From Limnohabitans sp. WS1 (GTDB lineage: Bacteria; Pseudomonadota; Gammaproteobacteria; Burkholderiales; Burkholderiaceae_C), in contig NZ_NERU01000017.1 in the NCBI RefSeq assembly GCF_003063265.1, positions 35,207 through 99,206 of the forward strand: a DNA stretch of 64,000 nucleotides, written 5' to 3'. A program made the translations under genes and the position numbers. The notes beneath the pieces were generated by a model. The model was not told the origin of the DNA, did no database searches, and saw only the letters and a list, made by a program, of their open reading frames with translations. Below are positions 57,221 to 64,000 of the stretch, piece by piece. The stretch's first letter is position 1. The number at the start of each line of letters is the position of its first letter.

Positions 57221-58192
57221 ATGAAACTCAATCGCCGACTGGTCTTGACACTGGTGGCCTCTGCAGCCGTTCTCTCGGGGGCCGCCATGGCCCAACAACG
57301 CGTGTTTTTCGGCATCGCCACGGGCGGCACGGGTGGCACGTATTACCCCTTGGGCGGCATGCTGGCCCAACTGATTTCCAACAAGGCCACGGTCGACGGC
57401 AGGAAAATCACCGCCACCGCTGAAGCCGCAGGCGCTTCGGTGGGCAACGCCAAACTGCTGGGCACCAAGGACATCGAGTCGGCCTTTGTGGCGGCCGACA
57501 TTCTGGATGCGGCCTACAACGGCAAAGCCCAGTTTGCCAATGCGCCCCTGAAGAATCTGCGTGCCCTGGGTGCGCTGTACCCCGAGACCGTGCAGCTGAT
57601 CACCCGCGCCGACTCGGGCATCAACGGCGTCAAGGACCTCAAGGGCAAAAGCATTTCCTCGGGTGCGCCCGGCTCCGGTCAGTACCAGTTGGTGACCGAC
57701 CTGCTCAAAGTGCACGGCATGGCCCGCACCGATGTGAAAGAAGACAGCTCCTCCTTCACCCAAGCGGTGGACAAGATCAAGGACGGCAACTTGCACGCCA
57801 CCTTGATCACGGGCGGTGTGCCCGTGGCGGCGGTGACCGACTTTGCACAAAGCCACGCCCTGAAGATCATCCCGCTGTCGGGCCCCGAAGTGGCCACCTT
57901 GCTCAAGGAGCAGCCTTACTACACCCAGGTGCAGCTGCCCGCCAACAGCTACAAAGGCCAGACTGCCGCCGTGCCCACGCTGGCGGTGATGGCCATTTGG
58001 GCCACACACGATGGTGTGCCCGAGAACGTGGCCTACGAAGTGACCAAGGCCTTGTATGAGAACACCACCATCATGGGCCAGGTGCATGTGCAGGGCAAAA
58101 ACATCAACCTGAACACCGCCACCGCCGTGGCCAGCGTGCCCCTGCACCCCGGTGCCTTGCGTTACTTCAAGGAAAAAGGCATCGCCAAGTGA
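57221..58192 (+). CDS. TAXI family TRAP transporter solute-binding subunit
   Basis: 323 residues with a signal peptide (LVLTLVASAAVLSGAAMAQQ). The TAXI signature GIATGGTGGTYYPLGGMLAQ follows. AGGA lies upstream of the ATG. It captures the substrate for the fused TRAP permease two genes on. The DUF1850 gene overlaps its stop. Confidence 0.92.
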   Translation: MKLNRRLVLTLVASAAVLSGAAMAQQRVFFGIATGGTGGTYYPLGGMLAQLISNKATVDGRKITATAEAAGASVGNAKLLGTKDIESAFVAADILDAAYNGKAQFANAPLKNLRALGALYPETVQLITRADSGINGVKDLKGKSISSGAPGSGQYQLVTDLLKVHGMARTDVKEDSSSFTQAVDKIKDGNLHATLITGGVPVAAVTDFAQSHALKIIPLSGPEVATLLKEQPYYTQVQLPANSYKGQTAAVPTLAVMAIWATHDGVPENVAYEVTKALYENTTIMGQVHVQGKNINLNTATAVASVPLHPGALRYFKEKGIAK

Positions 58193-58680
58193 CAGACCCC
58201 AAGCGCCTCGCCCTGGTGGCGTGGGCGCTGGTGGCCTGCGCATGGGCAGCACCTGGGGCTGCGCTCGCTTGCGAGCTGGTGCTGACCGAACACCGCAGCG
58301 GCCTGGCGCTGACCCGCTTGCCCCTGAACCCGGCGCAACCCGCTGCCGATGTGGCCTTCACCCACTCGGTGCTGGGCACCCCCGTGCTGGACCGCTATGT
58401 CTGGCGGCACAGCGCACAGGGCTGGCGAGCGCACTTGGTGGAAGAGCGCTTTGAAGGTGAGGGCTACGGCCTGCCATCGGCGGCCGGGCCGGGCGAGCGC
58501 CTGCTGCGCCATGGCGCGGGCTGGCGTTTGCTGCTGGACCGGGTGGTCGATCCTTTGGTGGTTTTGCCTTTGCCCGCCCAGTCGATGCGTGTGGTGCTGG
58601 CCGATGGACGCGAAGTTTTACTGGGCCAGCTGAGCCCCAAATCAATTGAAATGCGGGCTGAAAATTGCCCTTTGCCATGA
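58189..58680 (+). CDS. DUF1850 domain-containing protein
   Basis: 163 residues from a GTG overlapping the TAXI stop. Signal peptide (LVAWALVACAWAAPGAALAC) and conserved FTHSVLGTPVLDRY and ERFEGEGYGLPS segments. DUF1850 proteins are regularly encoded between TAXI receptors and their permeases; the role is unknown, perhaps assembly or coupling. Confidence 0.85.
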   Translation: MTDPKRLALVAWALVACAWAAPGAALACELVLTEHRSGLALTRLPLNPAQPAADVAFTHSVLGTPVLDRYVWRHSAQGWRAHLVEERFEGEGYGLPSAAGPGERLLRHGAGWRLLLDRVVDPLVVLPLPAQSMRVVLADGREVLLGQLSPKSIEMRAENCPLP

Positions 58681-58690
58681 TGGACAACCC

Positions 58691-60871
58691 ATGAGTACCA
58701 GCCAAGAAGAAATTGATCGCCTGATCGAGCAGTTTGACCCCGAATCGAGTTTCCGCCGCTTGGCCGGCTGGAGTGCCAAAGTCGTGATGGTCTTGTGCGC
58801 AGGTCTGTCGGCCTGGCACTTTTACACCGCCGGTTTTGGCCTGCACAACGAAATCGCGCACCGCGCCATCCACTTGTCGGTGGTGCTGGGGTTGTGCTTT
58901 CTGGTGTTTCCGCGTCAAAAACGATTGCCCGGTCATTGGGAATGGACCGTGTCGGTGGGTCTGGCGGGCTTTTACCTGTTCATGGGCTGGAGTCTGCTCG
59001 GCAAGATCGCCGAACCCATCCCCGACGCCATGCGCTACACCTTCTTGGCGGTGCTGGTGGCTTTGGCTGGTTTGTCCTTGCCGTTCAAGCATTTCGATGG
59101 CAGCCACACCCACATTCCTTGGCGCGATTGGGTGTTTGCGGCGCTGGCTTCGGGCTTTTCGCTCTACCTCTTGGTGTTTTTTCAGCACATCTACATTGAG
59201 CGCCCGGGCCAGCACACCCCGCTGGACCTGATGATGGGCGTGATCGCGATTGCCATGGTGATCGAGGCCACGCGGCGAACCATGGGCATCTTTTTGCCTT
59301 TGCTGGCCATCGCGGCGATTTTTTACGGCTTGCTGGGGCCCTACTTGCCGGGTGGTCTGTCGCACCGAGGCTACAGCTTGTCGCGCATCGTGGCCCATTT
59401 GTACAAAGGCACAGAAGGCATTTACGGCATCCCGGTCGGTGTGGTGGCCACCTTTGTTTTTCACTTTGTGTTGTTTGGCATCATGGCCCAGCTCACCGGG
59501 CTGGGGCAGTTGTTTGTGAACCTGGCCACCATTGCAGCGGGCCGTTTTTCCGGTGGACCTGCCAAAGTCAGCGTGGTGTCTTCGGGCCTGTTCGGCATGA
59601 TCTCTGGCTCGGCCATTGCCAACACCGTGACCACGGGCGTCATGACGATTCCGCTGATGAAAAAAGTTGGCTTCTCGCCGCGCTTTGCGGGGGCGGTGGA
59701 GGCCTCAGCGTCGTGCGGTGGCCAGATCACCCCGCCCATCATGGGTGCAGCGGCGTTCATCATGGCCGAGACCTTGGGCATTCCGTACAACACCTTGATC
59801 TTGGTGGCGATTGTTCCGGCCCTGCTGCATTACTTTGCCATCTTGTTCATGGTGCACCTGGAAGCCAAGCGATTGAAGCTGCAGGGCATGGACCCGAAAG
59901 ACATTCCTTCACTCAGCTGGGTGCTCAAAAGTTCATGGCACCTGTTCATTCCGCTGGTGGTCATGGTCACGCTGTTGTTGATGCAGTTCACGCCTTTCTT
60001 GGCTGCCTTTTGGGGCATCACCCTCACCGTGGCCTGCTCGTGGATTCCCCGTTTGATGGGTCCTTTGGGCAAAAACATGACGGGCATGGCCGTGGGACCG
60101 CAAGCACTGGTGCAGGGCTTCGAGATGGGTGCCAAAGCGGCGCTGGGCATTGGCGCTGCGTGTGCCTGCGTGGGCTTTGTGCTGGGCATCACCACGCTGA
60201 CCGGCATGGGCTTCAAGTTCTCGGCCTGGGTGATCGATGTGTCGGGGCTGGCCGCGCAAATGTTCATGGTGCTGGACGTGTTCAACTGGCTTGATCTCAA
60301 GCAAGTGACCATTTTGTTTGGCCTGCTGTTCACCGCAGCCGCTTGCATCATCATGGGCTCAGGTGTGCCTACCACGCCCACTTACATCATCCTGGCCGCA
60401 ATCGTTGCCCCGGCGCTGGCAGGCCTGGGGGTGCCGCAACTGGCGACACACTTCTTTGTCTTTTACTACGGTGTGCTGGCCGATGTGACACCGCCTGTGG
60501 CCTTGGCAGCCTTTGCCGCCGCAGGCATTGCCCGCAGCGAACCCATGCGCACGGGCATGACGGCTTTCAGGCTGTCCATGGGCAAGGCGCTGGTGCCCTT
60601 TGCTTTTGTCTACACGCCCGCTTTGCTGTTCATCGACTTCACCTGGCCTTCTTTCTTGCTTGCCACGGCTTGCGCTGTCGTGGCCGTGATGGGTTTGGGG
60701 GCGGCCTACACCGGCTTTGTGGCGCGGCCCATTGGCAAACCCTTTTTCTGGCTGCTCAATGCGCTGTCCTTGTCGCTGGTGTTTGCCAACCCGGTGGCGG
60801 CAGCGGTGGCCATTCCGGGGGTGTTGTTGATCTTGCTGTGGCACAGCCGCCCCTTGCCGCAAACTGCCTGA
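58691..60871 (+). CDS. TRAP transporter fused permease subunit
   Basis: 726 residues, the size of a fused DctQ-DctM permease. The N-terminal part has about four helices; the large DctM part has the segments FSGGPAKVSVVSSGLFGMIS, GSAIANTVTTGVMTIPLMKK and ITPPIMGAAAFIMAE typical of the family, later GSGVPTTPTYIILAAIVAPA and ADVTPPVALAAFAAAGIA. Uses a sodium or proton gradient. By position the substrate may be an imidazole compound or histidine-pathway intermediate because hutD and hutF follow. Confidence 0.92.
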   Translation: MSTSQEEIDRLIEQFDPESSFRRLAGWSAKVVMVLCAGLSAWHFYTAGFGLHNEIAHRAIHLSVVLGLCFLVFPRQKRLPGHWEWTVSVGLAGFYLFMGWSLLGKIAEPIPDAMRYTFLAVLVALAGLSLPFKHFDGSHTHIPWRDWVFAALASGFSLYLLVFFQHIYIERPGQHTPLDLMMGVIAIAMVIEATRRTMGIFLPLLAIAAIFYGLLGPYLPGGLSHRGYSLSRIVAHLYKGTEGIYGIPVGVVATFVFHFVLFGIMAQLTGLGQLFVNLATIAAGRFSGGPAKVSVVSSGLFGMISGSAIANTVTTGVMTIPLMKKVGFSPRFAGAVEASASCGGQITPPIMGAAAFIMAETLGIPYNTLILVAIVPALLHYFAILFMVHLEAKRLKLQGMDPKDIPSLSWVLKSSWHLFIPLVVMVTLLLMQFTPFLAAFWGITLTVACSWIPRLMGPLGKNMTGMAVGPQALVQGFEMGAKAALGIGAACACVGFVLGITTLTGMGFKFSAWVIDVSGLAAQMFMVLDVFNWLDLKQVTILFGLLFTAAACIIMGSGVPTTPTYIILAAIVAPALAGLGVPQLATHFFVFYYGVLADVTPPVALAAFAAAGIARSEPMRTGMTAFRLSMGKALVPFAFVYTPALLFIDFTWPSFLLATACAVVAVMGLGAAYTGFVARPIGKPFFWLLNALSLSLVFANPVAAAVAIPGVLLILLWHSRPLPQTA

Positions 60872-60875
60872 GCCC

Positions 60876-61499
60876 ATGCCCATCCATTTTTTTGAACGGG
60901 CCCAACTGCCCGCCAGCCCCTGGAAAAACGGCGGGGGCGTGACACGAGAAATCGCGTGCCACCCGCCCAACGCCAACATGCAGGACTTCGACTGGCGCAT
61001 CAGCATTGCGCACATTGCCCGCGACGGTGATTTCTCGATGTTCCCGGGTGTGGACCGGGTCATCACCTTGCTCGAAGGTGGCGGCGTGCATTTGAGCAGC
61101 GCCGACGGCAGCGTCTTGCATGCGCTGGACACGCCTTTGCAGCCCTTTGCCTTTTCGGGCGATGCCGCAGTGCATGGGCGTTTGCTGAACGGGGACTGCC
61201 ACGACTTCAATGTGATGACGCGCCGTGGCGTGTGCCAGGCCGAGGTGCGCGTGTTGCGTCGTCGAGAGACTTTGCTGCCCGCCCCGGCCGGCTGGCTGAT
61301 GGCCATTCAGGGCACATGGCGGGTGCAGACCGCTCACACAGAGAGCGACACCGATACAACCAGCGCCCAACAGCACGCGCTTGGTGCACAAACAGGCCTT
61401 TGGTGGCATGACGCGATGCTGGCCTCCCAATGCCAATGCGTCGACTCAGCGTCCGATGCGGCCTTGCTGGCCGTTCGCTTCACCCCCACCCCACACTAA
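60876..61499 (+). CDS. hutD: HutD family protein
   Basis: 207 residues. HutD/Ves family: start FFERAQLPASPWKNGGGVTR, DFDWRISIAHIARDGDFSMF, PGVDRVITLLEGGGVHL. A bicupin-like protein found in histidine-utilisation clusters, thought to regulate or to bind formimidoylglutamate or urocanate; its reaction is not established. It follows the TRAP permease by 4 bp and precedes hutF by 9 bp. Confidence 0.9.
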   Translation: MPIHFFERAQLPASPWKNGGGVTREIACHPPNANMQDFDWRISIAHIARDGDFSMFPGVDRVITLLEGGGVHLSSADGSVLHALDTPLQPFAFSGDAAVHGRLLNGDCHDFNVMTRRGVCQAEVRVLRRRETLLPAPAGWLMAIQGTWRVQTAHTESDTDTTSAQQHALGAQTGLWWHDAMLASQCQCVDSASDAALLAVRFTPTPH

Positions 61500-61508
61500 A
61501 ACACCACC

Positions 61509-62891
61509 ATGCACCACCAGCTGTTTGCCGAACACGCCTTGTTGCCCGGGGGCTGGGCACGCGATGTCTTGCTGCAATGGAACGCCCAAGGTCAATGGCA
61601 GGCCATGGAGATAGGGCAGACCACCCCCCCCCAAGTGCCACGCGCCGCAGGGCCGGTGTTGCCGGGCATGCCCAATTTGCACTCGCATGCTTTTCAGCGC
61701 GCCTTGGCCGGGCTGACCGAGTACCGCAGCCACGCGCAAGACAGCTTCTGGAGCTGGCGCACGCTCATGTACCGATTTGCCGCACAACTCGGCCCCGCGC
61801 AGCTGGAGGCCATTGCCACCGGCCTCTATGTCGACATGCTGGAGGCGGGTTACACCAGCGTCTGCGAATTTCATTACCTGCACCACGACGCGCAAGGCCA
61901 GGCTTATGCCGACCCGGCCGAGATGTCGCACAGCCTGCTGCGCGCCGCCCAGCGCACCGGCATCGGCATGACGCTGCTGCCCGTGCTCTACCAAAACAGC
62001 GGCTTTGGCGGGGGGGCACCCACCGCGGGACAAAGCCGATTCATCCACAGTACCGAGGCCATGCTGCGCCTGCTTGAACGCTTGCAGCCCGCTTGCGATG
62101 CGCAATCGACCCGGCTGGGGCTGGCGCCGCACTCCTTGCGGGCCGTGACGCCCGAGAGCCTGCGCGAGGTGCTCACGGGGCTCAAGGCGCTGGACGCCAG
62201 CGCGCCCATCCACATCCACATTGCCGAACAAACAGCCGAGGTCGACGCTTGTGTGGCCTGGTCAGGGCAGCGCCCGGTCGCCTGGCTGCTGGACCATGCG
62301 CCGGTGGATGCCCGCTGGTGCTTGGTGCACGCCACGCACATGGACGCGCACGAATACCAACGCGCCGCAGCCTCGGGTGCCGTGGCCGGTCTGTGCCCCA
62401 CCACCGAGGCCAATCTGGGCGACGGCATTTTCGAATTCAAGACCTGGCAAAACCACCAAGGCGCTTGGGGCATTGGCTCGGACAGCCACATCGCGGTGAA
62501 CCCGGCCGAAGACCTGATGCTGCTCGAATACAGCCAGCGCCTGTCGTTGCGGCAACGCAATGTGGCAGCCCACGCGCAGCAACCGGACGTGGCCCAGGCC
62601 TTGTGGCAAGGGGCGGTGGCCGGTGGGGCGCAGGCGGCGGCCCGGCCCGTAGCGGGGCTGGCGGTGGGGCAGCAGGCCGACTTCATCGTGCTCGATGCCC
62701 AACACCCGGCCTTGGCGGGCTTGTCTCCAGACCAGATGCTGGCCAGCCATGTGTTTGCCAGCAGTCGGCAAAGTGCAGTGGCACAGGTCTGGTGTGGGGG
62801 TCGGCTGCTGGTGCAACACGGCCGACACACCTTGCACGACGAGGCCATGGCGGGGCTGGTGCAAGCGCGCCGCGACTTGCTGCAAGTCTGA
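61509..62891 (+). CDS. hutF: Formimidoylglutamate deiminase HutF
   Basis: 460 residues, amidohydrolase superfamily. Metal ligands: HxH in GMPNLHSHAFQRALAGLTEY, His in LAPHSLRAV, His in HIHIAEQ, Asp in GIGSDSHIAVNPAEDL. It hydrolyses N-formimidoyl-L-glutamate to N-formyl-L-glutamate and ammonia in the five-step Hut pathway. hutH, hutU, hutI and hutG are not in the window, so they must be elsewhere or the operon serves a related compound. It is the last gene before the repeat array. Confidence 0.92.
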   Translation: MHHQLFAEHALLPGGWARDVLLQWNAQGQWQAMEIGQTTPPQVPRAAGPVLPGMPNLHSHAFQRALAGLTEYRSHAQDSFWSWRTLMYRFAAQLGPAQLEAIATGLYVDMLEAGYTSVCEFHYLHHDAQGQAYADPAEMSHSLLRAAQRTGIGMTLLPVLYQNSGFGGGAPTAGQSRFIHSTEAMLRLLERLQPACDAQSTRLGLAPHSLRAVTPESLREVLTGLKALDASAPIHIHIAEQTAEVDACVAWSGQRPVAWLLDHAPVDARWCLVHATHMDAHEYQRAAASGAVAGLCPTTEANLGDGIFEFKTWQNHQGAWGIGSDSHIAVNPAEDLMLLEYSQRLSLRQRNVAAHAQQPDVAQALWQGAVAGGAQAAARPVAGLAVGQQADFIVLDAQHPALAGLSPDQMLASHVFASSRQSAVAQVWCGGRLLVQHGRHTLHDEAMAGLVQARRDLLQV

Positions 62892-62903
62892 TGGCGGGTT
62901 GTG

Positions 62904-62967
62904 TTTGATCCGGCCGATGATGATTGCAAGAATGTTTTTTTGTGGGGGCGGGAATCCCACAGGAATT
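62904..62967. repeat. MITE terminal fragment leading into the tandem array
   Basis: TTTGATCCGGCC, then ATGATTGCAAGAATG and T7 GTGGG match the right end of the MITEs at 7.4 and 23.1 kb read in reverse. It shows that the array began as one of these elements. The last 20 bp contain GGGAATCCCACAGGAATT, not matched elsewhere. Confidence 0.6.
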
Positions 62968-63614
62968 GTGGGAGCGACGCCCTCGTCGCGATAAGCCTTG
63001 CAGACCACCACCGCATCGCCCCGAGGGCGGGGCTCCTACAAAATGCGGGGCATCTCCCTTGTAGGAGCGACGCCCCCGTCGCGAAAAGTCTCGCAAACTA
63101 CCCACAATCGCCCCGGGGGCGGGGCTCCTACAAAATGCGGGGCATCTCCCTTGCAGGAGCGACGCCCCCGTCGCGATAAGCCTCGCAGACCACCACCGTA
63201 TCGCCCCGAGGGCGGGGCTCCTACAAAATGCGGGGCATCTCCCTTGCAGGAGCGACGCCCCCGTCGCGATAAGCCTCACACACCCCCAAGCATCGCCCCG
63301 AGGGCGGGGCTCCTACAAAATGCGGGGCATCTCCCTTGTAGGAGCGACGCCCTCGTCGCGATAAGCCTCGCACACCCCCAAGCATCGCCCCGAGGGCGGG
63401 GCTCCTACAAAATGCGGGGCATCTCCCTTGTAGGAGCGACGCCCCCGTCGCGATAAGCCTCACACACCCCCAAGCATCGCCCCGAGGGCGGGGCTCCTAC
63501 AAAATGCGGGGCATCTCTCCTGTAGGAGCGACGCCCCCGTCGCGATAAGCCTTGCAGACCACCACCCCATCGCCCCGGGGGCGGGGCTCCTACAAAATGC
63601 AGGGCATCTCCCTT
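62968..63614. repeat. Tandem array of seven 92/93-bp palindromic units
   Basis: Units start at 62968, 63061, 63153, 63246, 63338, 63430 and 63522. Each has a left arm GTAGGAGCGACGCC(C/T)(C/G)GTCGC, a spacer of about 27 bp (AAGCCTCGCAGACCACCACC or CACACACCCCCAAGC type), a right arm ATCGCCCCGAGGGCGGGGCT ending CCTAC and a 21-bp tail with ATGCGGGGCAT. The outer GTAGGAGC/GCTCCTAC closes a stem holding two local hairpins. Units differ by a few bases and by spacer type. No gene is seen in this 720-bp stretch; short open frames that run through it repeat themselves with the unit. Confidence 0.9.
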
Positions 63615-64000
63615 GATAGGGGTAGAGAAGGCCAAGGCCTCCCCTCCCTCCGAACCGTGCGAGCGGTTTTCCCGCACACGGCTCTCCAGTCAGTGGTTTC
63701 CACATCGGGATTGGCTCGCTTTCAATCGGGCCTGCATCATGGTGAACAGCCCCAACTCTGCGAAGTACGCGTTTGTCCAGTATTGACCACTTGTTTCCTT
63801 TGACGCCGTTGCCCAGCGCCGCCAACATACGATCCGTCCAGACTTCACGGTCCACCCACGCCCATTGGGCAGGGTCTGACTCGGCTTGTTTTAGCCCTAA
63901 GAGGCACTGCCGCCGTTTCGCTTTCGCTCTCGTTCATCTCTGTCCTTTTCGTATCCACTTTCCTGCCACCCTTGGCTCGTGCGGCTTTCCTACTCCGCAT
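63615..64000 (-). mobile_element. Group II intron, 3' part, truncated by window edge
   Basis: Reading the minus strand, domain V is at 63684-63652: GAGCCGTGTGCGGGAAAACC then GCTCGCACGGTTC, with the AGC triad and a GAAA-type loop. It is followed by a domain VI-like stretch (GAGGCCTTGGCCTTC) and an end CTACCCCTATC at about 63615. The intron 5' part lies beyond base 64000. The encoded reverse transcriptase is broken (see next entry). The 3' end coincides with the border of the seventh repeat unit. Confidence 0.8.
63690..63900 (-). pseudogene. Group II intron reverse transcriptase/maturase, internally deleted
   Basis: The N-terminal codons (QWAWVDREVWTDRMLAALGN then GVKGNKW) match the start of intron-encoded RTs. 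At about 63786 the frame shifts and the sequence continues as QYWTNAYFAELGLFTMMQAR then LKASQSRCGNH and stop (63690), which is the usual C-terminus. The whole polymerase, X and most of the maturase region (roughly 400 codons) is missing, so the intron cannot move on its own. Confidence 0.7.

Noticed and set aside
57038..58252. N-terminal extension of about 400 codons on the LysR gene, opposite the TAXI gene
   Set aside because: The LysR helix-turn-helix begins at 57037; upstream codons are the complement of the TAXI receptor gene.
63020..63456. Open frames of 90-150 codons running through the tandem repeats
   Set aside because: The translated sequence repeats with the DNA unit (for example TKCGASPLQERRPRRDKP), has no start signals and no family; it is repeat DNA without stops.
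62968..63614. CRISPR array
   Set aside because: The period is 92-93 bp with conserved sequence throughout the unit, including the spacers, which come in two repeating types. There are no unique spacers and no cas genes in the window.

Overview
The window looks like a chromosome segment of a GC-rich betaproteobacterium, most likely Burkholderiales/Comamonadaceae (Limnohabitans, Rhodoferax, Polaromonas or Variovorax-like). This is inferred from six Bug/TctC-type solute receptors, IclR-controlled catabolic operons, a selenoneine locus of the Variovorax type, and protein style. No rRNA or tRNA gene was seen, so the genus is not fixed. Genes are densely packed, many with 4-bp ATGA overlaps.

Layout. 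0-4.2 kb: SDR (partial), Bug receptor and MmgE/PrpD on the minus strand, with a divergent MFS transporter. 4.3-6.6 kb: sulfur module (periplasmic double rhodanese, YeeE/YedE channel, one-helix peptide). 6.6-7.4 kb: vapBC with a clear promoter and operator palindrome; a MITE abuts vapC. 7.5-7.9 kb: remnant of an argP-lysE locus. 7.9-18.6 kb: selenium region, with a PhnDCEE-type ABC importer, egtD, senA, senB, a flavoprotein-SelD fusion (senC), a bicupin and a HAD hydrolase; together these can make selenoneine from selenium and histidine. 18.6-20 kb: signal-less solute-binding-like protein and an AhpD/CMD-like protein. 20.2-29 kb: a catabolic region around an IclR regulator (cupin, hydrolase, amidase, deacetylase and Bug receptor on minus; Bug receptor, LLM monooxygenase and flavin reductase on plus) with two matching IclR-type operators. 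29-38.6 kb: phosphoesterase-like protein, CoA-transferase pair, three more Bug receptors, SDR, phthalate-dioxygenase-like Rieske oxygenase, second IclR, DUF3047 protein. 38.6-40.7 kb: SNARE-associated/TVP38 membrane domain fused to a pyridine nucleotide-disulfide oxidoreductase.

40.9-44 kb is an accessory island: a Fic protein whose start lies in an operator-like repeat array, a GIY-YIG nuclease and a cytosine-C5 methyltransferase, probably a restriction-modification pair. 44-49.7 kb holds a thioredoxin-ccdA-ynjBCDF operon; one palindromic repeat is translated inside ynjC and another sits at the ynjB/ynjC junction. 49.8-54.7 kb carries a duplicated-domain lipoprotein and a copper-type RiPP (bufferin/HvfABCD) cluster with its own ECF sigma factor and NrsF-type anti-sigma; two divergent promoters of the same GTAACT-N16-CGRA form sit between sigma and precursor genes. 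54.7-62.9 kb: a DAO-type flavoprotein, a LysR regulator, and a TAXI-TRAP importer followed by hutD and hutF.

The right end is non-coding and mobile: seven tandem 92/93-bp palindromic units (62968-63614), related to the core of the two MITEs, run directly into the 3' end of a group II intron whose reverse transcriptase is internally deleted. The most interesting systems are the selenoneine locus with its candidate selenium importer, the sigma-controlled copper RiPP cluster, and the MITE/tandem-palindrome/intron association.
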